This document shows positions 26,934 through 36,162 of a stretch of 64,000 nucleotides of DNA, in pieces. A model generated the notes under the pieces. That model had not been told where the DNA came from and did not search any database. It was given only the letters and a program-made list of their open reading frames with translations. The stretch comes from JTS-RE37 sp041743425. Its GTDB lineage: Bacteria; Bacteroidota; Bacteroidia; Flavobacteriales; Flavobacteriaceae. Within the stretch, counting starts at the first letter, position 1, and each line of letters starts with the position of its first letter. The stretch spans positions 1-64,000 of the forward strand of contig JBGTMS010000202.1 of NCBI GenBank assembly GCA_041743425.1, in the 5' to 3' direction. The position numbers and the translations under genes are program-made.

Positions 26934-27908
26934 ATGCTTCAACTGTCCCATGTATCTTTCGCCTACGACAAAGAGCTGGTCCTGGAGGACATTTCCTTCG
27001 AACTGAAGAAGGGCGAACATGTCTCCGTTATCGGTGAAAGCGGATGTGGTAAAAGCACCCTGTTAAAGATCATTTACGGGTTGCTCGACCTGAATTCAGG
27101 GGAGGTGCATTGGGACGCCTTTCGTATTCTGGGTCCTAGTCATACACTCGTCCCTGGACAGCCTTTCATGAAATATCTTTCTCAGGATTTTGATCTGATG
27201 CCCTTCACCTCCGTGCGTGAAAATATAAGCCAGTTCCTCTCGGTATTTCATCCTGAGGAAATGGAAAGGAGAACGCAGGAACTTCTTGAAATGATTGAAT
27301 TAAGTGATTATGCGCAGGTGAAGGTTGGCAACCTCAGCGGAGGCCAGCAGCAAAGAGTTGCTTTGGCGCGTGTATTGGCACAGGAGCCGGAGATTCTACT
27401 GTTGGATGAGCCCTTCAGTCACATTGATAACTTTAGCAAGAACAGTCTTCGGAGAAATCTCTTTGACTACCTCAAGCAAAAAAGTATCACCTGCCTGACC
27501 GCTACCCATGATACAAATGATGTTCTTCCCTTTGCAGACAGGATTATTGTTTTAAGGGATACCCGAATTATAGCCGACGAATTAACACAGACCCTGTACG
27601 AAAAGCCTCAGAATCTCTACATTGCATCCTTGTTTGGGGAGGCCAATAGAATTCCGGTTAATATTGTTAAGTCTTATGCGGATACCAAAAGGAGGATCAT
27701 AGTGTATGCCCATGAATTTAAGATTTCCCAGAGTTCCGGACTGGAAGTTGAAACCCGGAAGTCATTTTTGATGGGGGGTTATTATCTGGTGGAGGGGATG
27801 GCGGAAGACCAAAGGATCTATTTCAATTCTGATAAGGATTTAAGCCCCGGAACAAAGGTTTTTTTAAATGTTTCGATTGAAACACTAAACAAAAGAATCA
27901 ACACCTAA
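26934..27908 (+). CDS. ABC transporter ATP-binding protein (PotA/FbpC-like)
   Basis: The ATPase subunit of an importer. Walker A GESGCGKST is at residues 34-42, the signature LSGGQQQRVALARVLA near 140, Walker B ILLLDEPFSHID near 163 and the H-loop THD near 196. A C-terminal extension of about 100 residues resembles the TOBE-type regulatory domain of MOI/CUT1 family ATPases such as PotA and FbpC. No permease or binding protein is found in the window, so its partner and substrate are unknown. Confidence 0.87.
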   Translation: MLQLSHVSFAYDKELVLEDISFELKKGEHVSVIGESGCGKSTLLKIIYGLLDLNSGEVHWDAFRILGPSHTLVPGQPFMKYLSQDFDLMPFTSVRENISQFLSVFHPEEMERRTQELLEMIELSDYAQVKVGNLSGGQQQRVALARVLAQEPEILLLDEPFSHIDNFSKNSLRRNLFDYLKQKSITCLTATHDTNDVLPFADRIIVLRDTRIIADELTQTLYEKPQNLYIASLFGEANRIPVNIVKSYADTKRRIIVYAHEFKISQSSGLEVETRKSFLMGGYYLVEGMAEDQRIYFNSDKDLSPGTKVFLNVSIETLNKRINT

Positions 27909-27918
27909 GTTCCGCTAC

Positions 27919-28329
27919 TTGAATAAAGATTCTTTACTTTCGGAAATACAGGTCAAAGGGCTCAGGAGTAGTGGAGCCGGCGGTCAGAACGTAAATAAGG
28001 TAGCTTCAAAAATTGAACTCAGTTTCAATGTCCGCGAATCACTTGGCCTCACTGGGGAAGAAAAAAACCGAATCCTTGAAAAACTCGCTTCCAGGCTCAC
28101 ACGGGAAGATGTACTCATCCTGCAATCCGATACCACCCGGAGTCAGCACAAAAATAAGAAGTTAGGAATAGAACGGTTCTTTACCATTTTGGAGAATGCA
28201 TTAAAGGTGCCCAAAAAAAGGAAGAAGACAAAGCCCGGACCCGGAGCCATAAGAAAAAGACTAAAGGCTAAGAAAATAAGCGCGGAGAAAAAGAGCCATC
28301 GTCAAAAGCCTGATTTCCCGACAGAATAA
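27919..28329 (+). CDS. arfB: Alternative ribosome-rescue factor ArfB
   Basis: A peptidyl-tRNA hydrolase that frees ribosomes stalled on mRNA ends. The release-factor-like catalytic Gly-Gly-Gln is at residues 21-23 within SSGAGGQNVNKV. The C-terminal tail of about 40 residues is rich in Lys and Arg, as needed to enter the empty mRNA channel. It starts at a TTG at 27919, ten bases after the ABC gene stop; no ATG lies nearby that keeps the GGQ domain whole. At 136 residues it matches ArfB (YaeJ) length. Confidence 0.9.
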   Translation: MNKDSLLSEIQVKGLRSSGAGGQNVNKVASKIELSFNVRESLGLTGEEKNRILEKLASRLTREDVLILQSDTTRSQHKNKKLGIERFFTILENALKVPKKRKKTKPGPGAIRKRLKAKKISAEKKSHRQKPDFPTE

Positions 28330-28335
28330 ATGGTC

Positions 28336-29172
28336 TTATGCCACCGTATTCACCAGTTCGCCAATGCCGTCGATCGCTATTTGAATGTGATCCCCACTCA
28401 GGAGATTGAACCCTGAGGCAGGAACAATACCAGTTCCAGTAAGCAACAGACTCCCATGGGGAAATGTAGATTCCATATAAAGATAACGAACCAGATCAGT
28501 AAATTTCCGCTTGATCTGCGCTATGTCTGTTTTTCCGCTGAAAACTTCCTTTCCGGAACGATGGATGGAAAGAAAGATATGCGTGGAGAGCGGCAGTGGT
28601 TCTTCGGTGAGCAACACACATGGTCCCAGAGAAGTAGAGCCATCATAACACTTGGCCTGAGGCAGGTAAAGTGGATTTTCACCTTCAATACTTCTGGAAC
28701 TCATATCGTTGCCAATAGTATATCCTATGATTTTACCGGTGGAAGTGATGACCAGGGTCAATTCCGGTTCCGGAACGTCCCATGTGGAATCCCTGCGTTT
28801 TCTTACCATCCCCGAATGCGGGATGGCCCGGTAACCCATGGCTTTGAAAAATAGTTCAGGGCGATCCGCCTCATAAACTCTTGCATAGAAATTATTGCCC
28901 CCGGCCTCCCTTGATTCTTCCTCCCTTCCCATCTTACTATTATAATAAGTAACCCCACTCGCCCAGATCTCCTGGCTCTTCACCGGCGCCTCGAGCTCAT
29001 TTTTTAAGAAGGGATCAGGATTCTCAATTTTATGAGCATCTTGCAGCTTTTCCCTGGTATTTATGAGCACCTTATCATCATTGATAAATGGATCCCAATC
29101 CAACCCACTTAAAAGATAGTAAGAGCCGGATTCCTCAATGAGCACTCCGCTTTTTATTTTGAACGCCTTCAT
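28336..29172 (-). CDS. Fumarylacetoacetate hydrolase family protein
   Basis: A metal-dependent hydrolase of the FAH superfamily, which cleaves C-C bonds in diketo or acylpyruvate-type acids. The recognisable core includes YARVYEADRPELFFKA, the acidic metal site EPELTLV, GYTIGNDMSSRSIEGENPLYLPQAKCYD, and GTGIVPASGFNLLSGD. At 278 residues it lacks the N-terminal domain of true fumarylacetoacetases. It is closer to sugar-acid hydrolases such as diketo-deoxyrhamnonate hydrolase, but the substrate is not determined by sequence. It is convergent with arfB. Confidence 0.82.
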   Translation of the reverse strand: MKAFKIKSGVLIEESGSYYLLSGLDWDPFINDDKVLINTREKLQDAHKIENPDPFLKNELEAPVKSQEIWASGVTYYNSKMGREEESREAGGNNFYARVYEADRPELFFKAMGYRAIPHSGMVRKRRDSTWDVPEPELTLVITSTGKIIGYTIGNDMSSRSIEGENPLYLPQAKCYDGSTSLGPCVLLTEEPLPLSTHIFLSIHRSGKEVFSGKTDIAQIKRKFTDLVRYLYMESTFPHGSLLLTGTGIVPASGFNLLSGDHIQIAIDGIGELVNTVA

Positions 29173-29271
29173 AGCTTGTTCATTGAGTTGAGGTTTAAGT
29201 AGACCCTAATATAGTATTTTGATACAACACCGGGAAAGCGGAAATTCCCAGTTTCTTAACGACATTTTCCC

Positions 29272-29730
29272 TTAAAAGATCTCAAGGACGGTGATACGAT
29301 GGTTGTTAAAGATGATCGAATCGCCTTCCGATTTTCCCAGAAGAAGAATACCTATTGGCGATTGCACAGAGATACAAAAAACAGACCATTCATTTACAAC
29401 ACATTTACCGGCCGGGACGGAAAGGTAGTAATGGTTCAGGTTTGTTCTCACCACAGTCCCGGGACCCGCGATCCTGGTATCCTTGCACAAAAGCACCTTT
29501 TGCAAAACCAGGCTGTTCCTTTCCGCCTCCCTCAGCATCTCGCCCAATTTCTCCCGTTCAAGCTGGATCATTGCCCTGCCTGTTTCGTGCTTATCCCCGG
29601 CACTGCTTCTGGTCTCCGATTCCAAAGAATCCTTGAGATCTTTAATTTGTGTGCGGAGTTTTCCCGTTTTATCATCGACATAATTGCGGCAATGTGCGTA
29701 AAGTTGTTGCTTAATTTCCGCTGAATTCAT
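29272..29730 (-). CDS. GreA/GreB-like protein
   Basis: A 152-residue protein with two parts. Residues 1-80 form a charged helical hairpin (KTGKLRTQIKDLKDSLESE, GRAMIQLEREKLGEML) like the coiled coil of Gre factors. Residues 85-152 form a small beta domain with ISVQSPIGILLLGKSEGDSIIF, like the FKBP-type domain of GreA. Gre factors stimulate RNA cleavage in backtracked RNA polymerase. The N-terminal tip residues of true GreA are not evident, so it may bind polymerase for another purpose. It lies 12 bases upstream of the FAD oxidoreductase stop on the same strand. Confidence 0.6.
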   Translation of the reverse strand: MNSAEIKQQLYAHCRNYVDDKTGKLRTQIKDLKDSLESETRSSAGDKHETGRAMIQLEREKLGEMLREAERNSLVLQKVLLCKDTRIAGPGTVVRTNLNHYYLSVPAGKCVVNEWSVFCISVQSPIGILLLGKSEGDSIIFNNHRITVLEIF

Positions 29731-29742
29731 GACGATTGCATT

Positions 29743-30882
29743 TCAGTTTCTCGATTTGTCGGCAGTAACAAGTTCCGCAAGTTCCCGGCCTATTGAACTT
29801 CCAATAGCGATGCCCATGCCCCCTAACCGAACTCCGCAATAGACATGCTCAGAGAGTTGTTGAACAATAGGCTCTTTCTTTTCCCCAATTCCCATGATGC
29901 CACTCCAATATCGATCTATTTCAACTGATATTTCAGGCAGGATCACCTCCCGCAATAGTCTTTCAAGCGCTGACTTAATTATTGCGGTCTCGCCGAATTC
30001 CATCGTTTCCTCAGTTTTAAAATCGAGGTTTCTACCACCCCCCAGTAAGATGCGGTCGTCAATATTTCTAAAGTAGTAATACCCTTCCTCTATATGGAAG
30101 GTGCCCCGAATCTTAAGCCCCGGCATTGGCTTGGTAATGAGCACCTGTGCCCGGGCAGGGATTACAGGCTGCTTCACCAGTCCGGCTGTAAATCCATTGG
30201 TTGCAAAAAGAAGGGTTCCGGTAAGAAAATCGAAGTGCTCCGTATTGACTGATACCCCGTCAAAACCTTCTACGTACGTGAGAACCGGGACAGCATTCAA
30301 AACGATGATGCCTTTTTTTTGAGCCAGGGCCAGCAGGGAGGCCATCATAAGGCCTGTATCTATCTGGCTTTCAAAATTATTTGAGATATAGTTTTCCTGA
30401 ATATGCTGAAATCGGTAGGTGTTAGGCTGAAGGTGAAAGGCAGGAGCTCCATAAACAGGAGTGAGTAATTCATTAATTTCCGCAAGCTTTTCAAGGCATT
30501 TTTCGAACATGCCCACCTGTCCTTTTAAAAAAAGCTCATGACCCCCAAGATTTTCGAAGCCAATCCCTTTATCCCCCAGAAGGGTTCGCAAAGCCCGGAT
30601 TCCGTCCCATCGCTTCCCGACCAATGATATTATCTCCTCTTCCGAATGATGTTCAAGATCTGAGAGGATCTCCGAAATACTTCCAAAACAGGCAAATCCC
30701 GCATTCTTTGTACTTGCACCCTGCGGCAGACTGCCCTTTTCCAGTATAAGAATCCTGGCCTCAGGAAAAAGTTCTCTGAGTCTTAAGGCGCAATTCAACC
30801 CCACAATGCCGCTTCCAACAACTGTAAAGTCGATGTTGGCAAGCCATGTCTTATATTCCCAATAGCTTACGTTCTTCAGCAT
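29743..30882 (-). CDS. FAD-dependent oxidoreductase, DAO family
   Basis: A flavoprotein of the D-amino-acid-oxidase/glycine-oxidase superfamily. The FAD-binding GxGxxG is VGSGIVGLNCALRLRE near residues 22-37, with the ILEKGSLPQGAST acidic end of the second strand following. Near the C-terminus is DRYWSGIMGIGEKKEPI and a final GGMGIAIGSSIGRELA cofactor contact. At 379 residues it has typical length. The substrate, likely an amine or amino acid, is unknown. Confidence 0.82.
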   Translation of the reverse strand: MLKNVSYWEYKTWLANIDFTVVGSGIVGLNCALRLRELFPEARILILEKGSLPQGASTKNAGFACFGSISEILSDLEHHSEEEIISLVGKRWDGIRALRTLLGDKGIGFENLGGHELFLKGQVGMFEKCLEKLAEINELLTPVYGAPAFHLQPNTYRFQHIQENYISNNFESQIDTGLMMASLLALAQKKGIIVLNAVPVLTYVEGFDGVSVNTEHFDFLTGTLLFATNGFTAGLVKQPVIPARAQVLITKPMPGLKIRGTFHIEEGYYYFRNIDDRILLGGGRNLDFKTEETMEFGETAIIKSALERLLREVILPEISVEIDRYWSGIMGIGEKKEPIVQQLSEHVYCGVRLGGMGIAIGSSIGRELAELVTADKSRN

Positions 30883-30980
30883 CCTGCGAGGTGTTGGTAG
30901 AGGGACATCACCAATCTTGTAAGAGTGGATGCCGCCCGGCCATTCAAACTGTTATTAGAAGAGATTCTATCCCGGCAGGA

Positions 30981-32333
30981 TCATTCCTGCACTGGCGGAT
31001 TCATAACAAAATCATTCATAAAAGCGGTCGTGTAATTCCCGGCCAGATAGTCTGGGTGATCCATTAATTGTCTGTGAAAGGGGATGGTGGTTTTAATTCC
31101 TTCAATAACAAATTCATCCAGGGCTCTTTTCATTTTATTTATCGCTTCCTCCCTGGTTTGGGCGGTCGTGATGAGTTTTGCAATCATGGAATCGTAATTT
31201 GGGGGGATGGTGTACCCGCTGTAAACGTGGGTATCCAACCTTATCCCATGTCCGCCGGGTGTATGGAGGGTAGTTATTTTTCCGGGAGATGGTCTGAAGC
31301 CGTTGAAGGGATCTTCCGCATTGATACGGCATTCGATAGAATGCAATTTAGGGAAGTAATTCTTTCCTGAGATAGGAACGCCACCTGCCACTAATATTTG
31401 TTCCCTGATGAGATCATAGTCGATCACCTGTTCCGTAATGGGATGCTCTACCTGGATTCTGGTATTCATCTCCATAAAATAGAAGTTCCTGTGCTTGTCC
31501 ACAAGAAATTCTACAGTTCCCGCTCCTTCATATTTTATAAACTCTGCAGCCTTAACAGCGGCCAGCCCCATACTATCTCTGAGTTTGTCAGTCATAAATG
31601 GAGACGGGGTTTCTTCGGTGAGTTTCTGATGTCGTCGCTGAATGGAGCAATCCCTTTCTGAAAGATGGCAGGCCTTTCCATATTGATCTCCCACAATCTG
31701 TATTTCTATATGACGTGGCTCTTCTATCAGTTTTTCCATGTACATGGCACCATTCCCAAAGGCGGCCTGAGCTTCTTTTACCGCGCTCTCAAAAAGATCC
31801 TCCATCTCCTCCTCCTTGCGGACAGCCCGCATGCCTTTTCCGCCTCCACCGGCTGTGGCCTTTATCATTACCGGATAGCCCATTTTCTTAGCCACCTTTT
31901 TAGCATCGCCCATGTCCTTGAGCAAACCATCAGAGCCAGGGATGGTAGGTACTCCTGCCTTCTTCATAGTTTCCTTGGCAGTGGCTTTATCACCCATCCG
32001 GTCAATCTGATCTCCCGATGCGCCAATAAACTTGATTTCATGTTCCGCACAGATTCTCGAAAATTTGGAATTTTCCGATAGAAAACCATATCCGGGATGA
32101 ATGGCATCTGCATTGGTAATCTCTGCAGCAGCTATGATATTTGGAATTTTGAGATAGGATTCACTGCTCGGGGGCGGGCCTATGCAAACCGCCTCGTCTG
32201 CAAAACGAACATGGAGACTTTCCTCATCGGCTTTTGAGTAGACTGCTACTGTTTTAATGCCCATTTCCTTACAGGTCCGGATAATGCGAAGCGCTATCTC
32301 CCCTCTGTTTGCGATAAGTATTTTTTTAAACAT
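30981..32333 (-). CDS. accC: Acetyl-CoA carboxylase, biotin carboxylase subunit
   Basis: Carboxylates the biotin of AccB with bicarbonate and ATP in the first step of fatty-acid synthesis. The N-terminus FKKILIANRGEIALRIIRTCKEMGI is diagnostic. The ATP-grasp core has IKATAGGGGKGMR and FMEMNTRIQVEHPITE, which contains the catalytic Arg and metal ligands. At 450 residues the length is normal. It is the last gene of the fabH-accB-accC run. Confidence 0.96.
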   Translation of the reverse strand: MFKKILIANRGEIALRIIRTCKEMGIKTVAVYSKADEESLHVRFADEAVCIGPPPSSESYLKIPNIIAAAEITNADAIHPGYGFLSENSKFSRICAEHEIKFIGASGDQIDRMGDKATAKETMKKAGVPTIPGSDGLLKDMGDAKKVAKKMGYPVMIKATAGGGGKGMRAVRKEEEMEDLFESAVKEAQAAFGNGAMYMEKLIEEPRHIEIQIVGDQYGKACHLSERDCSIQRRHQKLTEETPSPFMTDKLRDSMGLAAVKAAEFIKYEGAGTVEFLVDKHRNFYFMEMNTRIQVEHPITEQVIDYDLIREQILVAGGVPISGKNYFPKLHSIECRINAEDPFNGFRPSPGKITTLHTPGGHGIRLDTHVYSGYTIPPNYDSMIAKLITTAQTREEAINKMKRALDEFVIEGIKTTIPFHRQLMDHPDYLAGNYTTAFMNDFVMNPPVQE

Positions 32334-32424
32334 AACTATCGATTTCTACCGGTGGATACTATATAGGAAACGTCATGTTGCACTGCAGGATAAATCAACC
32401 TCCTATGCCCTGCCGCTCACATTA

Positions 32425-32919
32425 CTAGGATGGATCTATCAGAAACAAGGGTTGGTCAAATTCCACAGGGGAGGAATCTTCTACCAGAATTTTTATAACT
32501 TTCCCAGAAACCTCGGACTCAATATCGTTAAATAGCTTCATTGCTTCAATGACACAAAGCACTTCGCCCTTTGAAATGGTGTCCCCTACATCGACAAAGG
32601 GAGGTTTATCAGGCGAGGATTTCCTGTAAAAAGTTCCGATAATAGGAGACTTGATTGTGATAAATTTAGGATTCTCACCTGTTTCAGTTCTTGACGGAGC
32701 ACTGTCTGAAACGACCGGAGCATTTGACGGCGGTAGATGCTGAGCGCTTGAGATCGAAGGATACATTGGCATTGACTGTGGATAGGAGCCCGGTTCCGGC
32801 GAATATCCCGCAGCACCTGTCCGTATCGTTATCTTAATATCATCCGTTTCCAGTTTCACCTCACTAGCTCCTGATTTGGCCACAAACTTTATTAAGTTTT
32901 GAATCTCTTTAATATCCAT
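32425..32919 (-). CDS. accB: Biotin carboxyl carrier protein of acetyl-CoA carboxylase
   Basis: Carries biotin between the carboxylase and transferase active sites. The biotinyl lysine is Lys128 in the motif EAMKLFND. The N-terminal ~35 residues are the AccC-binding helix region. A Pro/Ser-rich flexible linker (residues 37-85) follows, then the biotinyl domain. The gene sits between fabH and accC with short gaps on both sides. Confidence 0.95.
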   Translation of the reverse strand: MDIKEIQNLIKFVAKSGASEVKLETDDIKITIRTGAAGYSPEPGSYPQSMPMYPSISSAQHLPPSNAPVVSDSAPSRTETGENPKFITIKSPIIGTFYRKSSPDKPPFVDVGDTISKGEVLCVIEAMKLFNDIESEVSGKVIKILVEDSSPVEFDQPLFLIDPS

Positions 32920-32952
32920 GATCCTTTGTTTTGTTACGTTGAACGATTCCTG

Positions 32953-33948
32953 TTAAGAATTATATGCCCATTTTAAATAGATGGCCCCCCAGGTAAAACC
33001 TCCGCCAAAAGCGGCAAATACCAGATTATCCCCTTTTTTAAGCTGATTCTCGTAGTCAGCCAGCAGCAGAGGCAGCGTAGCAGAAGTTGTATTGCCGTAC
33101 TTCTGTATGTTGATCATTACCTTTTCCTCAGCCACACCCATTCTCTGAGCGGTGGCGTCTATGATACGTTTATTAGCCTGATGAGGTACCAGCCAGTGAA
33201 CGTCATCATGGGATAAACCATTCCTTTCCATTATAAGGGCTGCCACTTCTGCCATGTTGGAAACGGCAAACTTAAAAACAGACTTGCCGTCCTGATAGAC
33301 ATAATGTTGTTTATTTCGTACCGTTTCTTCTGAAGCCGGTAATAGCGACCCTCCCGCCTCAATCTTTAAGAACGGTCTACCTGTGCCATCCGACCTGAGA
33401 TATTCATCCTGCAATCCGAGGCCTTCTGTATTGGGTTCGAAAAGTACAGCCCCTGCCCCGTCACCAAAAATAATACAGGTGGTACGGTCTGTGTAATCCA
33501 GAATGGATGACATTTTGTCTGCACCTATCAAAAGAACCTTTTTATAGCGCCCGGAAGCTATATAGCCCGCGGCAGTTGACATCCCGAATAAAAAATTAGA
33601 ACAGGCCGCCTGCATATCAAAAGCAAACGCATTGGTCGCCCCGATTTCAGTCGCGACAAAAACTGCCGTCGATGCAACAGGTAAATCAGGCGTGGCCGTC
33701 CCCAGAATAACAAGGTCAATTGTAGCGGGGTCCAGATCCTTCTTCTTAATGAGATCTTCTGCAGCTTTTATGGCCAGGAAGGAAGTGCCCTTATCCTTAT
33801 CCTTGAGTATTCTTCTTTCTTTGATTCCGGTTCTGCTTGTAATCCATTCGTCATTGGTATCTACCATGGATTCCAACATATGGTTGGTTAGTCTGAAATC
33901 AGGAACATAAGCCCCCACAGCAGTTATAGCTGCCAAAAGTTTGTTCAT
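32953..33948 (-). CDS. fabH: 3-oxoacyl-ACP synthase III
   Basis: Starts fatty-acid chains by condensing an acyl-CoA with malonyl-ACP. Catalytic residues are visible: Cys116 in QAACSNFLFG, His in LVPHQANKRI and Asn in KYGNTTSAT. At 331 residues it is the normal size. It is separated from rpmF by 265 bases with a terminator, so it likely has a promoter of its own, although I cannot point to one with confidence. Confidence 0.95.
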   Translation of the reverse strand: MNKLLAAITAVGAYVPDFRLTNHMLESMVDTNDEWITSRTGIKERRILKDKDKGTSFLAIKAAEDLIKKKDLDPATIDLVILGTATPDLPVASTAVFVATEIGATNAFAFDMQAACSNFLFGMSTAAGYIASGRYKKVLLIGADKMSSILDYTDRTTCIIFGDGAGAVLFEPNTEGLGLQDEYLRSDGTGRPFLKIEAGGSLLPASEETVRNKQHYVYQDGKSVFKFAVSNMAEVAALIMERNGLSHDDVHWLVPHQANKRIIDATAQRMGVAEEKVMINIQKYGNTTSATLPLLLADYENQLKKGDNLVFAAFGGGFTWGAIYLKWAYNS

Positions 33949-34160
33949 CCTAAAATGGGTTTTTATCAGGAAAACTGAAGAAATGTACCAAAACTGGTGA
34001 AAAGTAGTGATTTTTTGCGACTTTTTGCCTCAAATACGAGTTTTTGGGAAGCAAAATATAAAAAGTCAAAAAATATTTCAAATAAAAAAATGCGTTGAGA
34101 ACTTGCTTGTGATTAGGCTTGCGATCATGCAGCAAAAAATGATTACGCCATTATGGCGAG

Positions 34161-34188
34161 AAAAAAATCCCTATCTTAAGAATAGGGA
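34161..34188 (-). terminator. Terminator after rpmF
   Basis: On the minus strand a 7-base-pair stem (34182-34188 with 34168-34174) and a 7-base loop run into seven T. It ends the pdxA-yceD-rpmF transcript and separates it from fabH. The rest of 33949-34160 is AT-rich and holds no gene I can support. Confidence 0.8.
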
Positions 34189-34213
34189 GTTAGTATAACT
34201 ACGGCCCGGGTAA

Positions 34214-34411
34214 TTAGGCCGTTGCCTCTTCCGCTTTGTCAATAAGCACCTGACCTCGATAATATAATTTTCCTTCATGCCAGTGCGCTCTGTGATATAA
34301 ATGCATTTCGCCGGTAGTGGGATCTTTAGCCAGTGTAGGAGCTACAGCCTTGTAATGAGTCCTTCTCTTATCCCTTCTTGTTTTGGATACTTTTCTCTTT
34401 GGATGTGCCAT
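34214..34411 (-). CDS. rpmF: 50S ribosomal protein L32
   Basis: A 65-residue basic ribosomal protein. The N-terminus MAHPKRKVSKTRRDKRRTHYK is diagnostic. It lacks the zinc-binding cysteine set in the C-terminal half (GEMHLYHRAHW instead), as in other Bacteroidetes. It follows the YceD-like gene by nine bases, the conserved bacterial arrangement. Confidence 0.96.
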   Translation of the reverse strand: MAHPKRKVSKTRRDKRRTHYKAVAPTLAKDPTTGEMHLYHRAHWHEGKLYYRGQVLIDKAEEATA

Positions 34412-34420
34412 TTTTGCAAC

Positions 34421-34963
34421 TTATTTATCCGTTAATAAATCTTTTAATGCATCCCATCTGGGATCTGTTTTCTCTTTATTTATGACAGATTCTCCTGGTT
34501 TCAGCTCCTCGAGCCTGTCTAATATTTCTGATTTGAGCGTGCCGTCCGCAACCCCGGGATGCACATGCTTTTGGGGTACTGCCAACACAAGCATTTCATA
34601 AATGTACTGCGCTATATTGATCTGATTTTCCCCATGAGGAATGATCAGAATCTCATCGTCTTCATTATTGTATGAATCTCCAAACTTTACCAGGATCTCA
34701 AGCAGGGCTTTGATGGGTTGATCGTATGGTTCACCTGTAAGATCACAATCCACATTGACCACCCCTTTCGCCTTCAGCTTCAATTCCATCATAGTGGACA
34801 ATTTATTTAACGATAGCTGTATAATAATTCGTGCCCCGTTAAATTCCTGATAATCGAAGGATTCAAAGAACTTATTCTCAATCAAAAACTTAAATTCGTG
34901 TTTCCCTTCCTTTAGTCCGGAGAAAGGAATAACGTATTCCTTATGCATCGTCATCTGGTACAC
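34421..34963 (-). CDS. YceD/DUF177-family protein
   Basis: This family is encoded just upstream of rpmF in most bacteria and is linked to 23S rRNA accumulation. At 180 residues it has family length. The middle region (VNVDCDLTGEPYDQPI) retains one of the usual CxxC cysteine positions only. The end, KTDPRWDALKDLL, is the family's typical closing motif. Its position directly before rpmF supports the call. Confidence 0.85.
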   Translation of the reverse strand: MYQMTMHKEYVIPFSGLKEGKHEFKFLIENKFFESFDYQEFNGARIIIQLSLNKLSTMMELKLKAKGVVNVDCDLTGEPYDQPIKALLEILVKFGDSYNNEDDEILIIPHGENQINIAQYIYEMLVLAVPQKHVHPGVADGTLKSEILDRLEELKPGESVINKEKTDPRWDALKDLLTDK

Positions 34964-35056
34964 TTGATTAAGGGGTGCAAAGATAATTTATTTTTATACA
35001 ATCCCAATGATATCAGCAAGAAATTTAGGAGTATGGCCCGGGAAATGCAGGACCAT

Positions 35057-36103
35057 TTATCTTCCCAATTTATGCTTTTTAAGAACATTCCCGGTAAGCC
35101 GCTTATATTCCCTTCTATTATTAAATATTTTGATTGCCATATAGACCGCCTCCTTAAATGATCCCGCGTCGGCGATTCCCTTTCCGGCAATTTCATATGC
35201 TGTGCCATGATCAGGAGAAGTTCGGACCGCGGGAAGTCCCGCTGTAAAATTTACACCATTCCCGAAAGAAAGTGTCTTAAACGGAATTAATCCCTGGTCA
35301 TGGTATGCCGCCAGAACTGCATCAAATCGTTTATAAGTGTCCGATCCAAAAAAACTATCAGCTGGATAAGGCCCATAAATAAGCAGGCCTGAGGCTGCCA
35401 ATTCCCGGATAGCAGGGATCAGAACTTCATCATCTTCCCTTCCTATGACGCCATTATCACCGCTGTGTGGATTAATGCCCAGCAATGCAATTCTTGGCTT
35501 TTGGATGCCAAAATCCATTTTGAGGGACTTTTCAATAATTTGCACCTTCTTTCGAATGAGTTGGGGGGTGATCGCAGCGGCCACATCCTTTACCGCCACA
35601 TGATCTGTAAGGAGACCGACTTTAAGCCCCTCGGAAATCATAAACATCAGACTTTCACCGCCAAGTGCCTGTGCGAGGTAATCCGTATGCCCGGGGAAGT
35701 TGAAGGTATCACTCTGTATATTTTTTTTGTTGATCGGCGCCGTTACAAGGACGTCAATTTCCATATTTTTTAAAGCAGCGACTGCTGCTTTGAGGGATTG
35801 TATGGCGAGGTCCCCGGCTTCTGCTGTCGCTTTACCGTAGGCTAATTCGGTGGTGTCTTTCCAGACGTTAACCACATTGATCTTACCATCCAGAATTCCG
35901 GTGGCCTGCTGTATCCCATGATAGGCAATATCAAGCCCCAATGCGGCCTTTTGTTGGGAAATCGTTTTATTGGAGGCAAAGATGACCGGGGTACAGAATT
36001 CCAGCATCCGTGAATCCTCGAACGTTTTCAGAACCACTTCACAACCTATTCCATTCAGGTCTCCTATGGAAATTCCCAGTTTAATAATTTCCTCTTCCTC
36101 CAT
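35057..36103 (-). CDS. pdxA: 4-hydroxythreonine-4-phosphate dehydrogenase
   Basis: Oxidises 4-phosphohydroxythreonine in pyridoxal-phosphate synthesis. The N-terminus has LGISIGDLNGIGCEVVLKTF, typical of PdxA. The metal-binding histidines are visible in FPGHTDYLA and in AAYHDQGLIPFK, and a third in TSPDHGTAYE. At 348 residues it is normal. It diverges from ribE. PLP made here serves kbl and alr in this window. Confidence 0.94.
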   Translation of the reverse strand: MEEEEIIKLGISIGDLNGIGCEVVLKTFEDSRMLEFCTPVIFASNKTISQQKAALGLDIAYHGIQQATGILDGKINVVNVWKDTTELAYGKATAEAGDLAIQSLKAAVAALKNMEIDVLVTAPINKKNIQSDTFNFPGHTDYLAQALGGESLMFMISEGLKVGLLTDHVAVKDVAAAITPQLIRKKVQIIEKSLKMDFGIQKPRIALLGINPHSGDNGVIGREDDEVLIPAIRELAASGLLIYGPYPADSFFGSDTYKRFDAVLAAYHDQGLIPFKTLSFGNGVNFTAGLPAVRTSPDHGTAYEIAGKGIADAGSFKEAVYMAIKIFNNRREYKRLTGNVLKKHKLGR

Positions 36104-36112
36104 TATATCTGT

Positions 36113-36120
36113 TACCTTTG
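36113..36120 (+). promoter_or_regulatory. Putative -7 box of ribE
   Basis: TACCTTTG matches TAnnTTTG and lies about 43 bases before the ribE ATG. No TTTG is apparent at -33. Confidence 0.4.
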
Positions 36121-36137
36121 TGGTCTCTTTTAATGCA

Positions 36138-36145
36138 CAAAACTA
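36138..36145 (-). promoter_or_regulatory. Putative -7 box of pdxA
   Basis: The minus strand reads TAGTTTTG, matching TAnnTTTG, and would start the transcript about 28 bases before the pdxA ATG. The ribE and pdxA boxes face each other so that their transcripts would overlap for a few bases. Confidence 0.4.
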
Positions 36146-36162
36146 CTTAAATTTACTGACAC

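Noticed and set aside
36104..36162. FMN riboswitch ahead of ribE
   Set aside because: The gap to pdxA is only 59 bases, far too short for an FMN aptamer, and no conserved aptamer segments are present.
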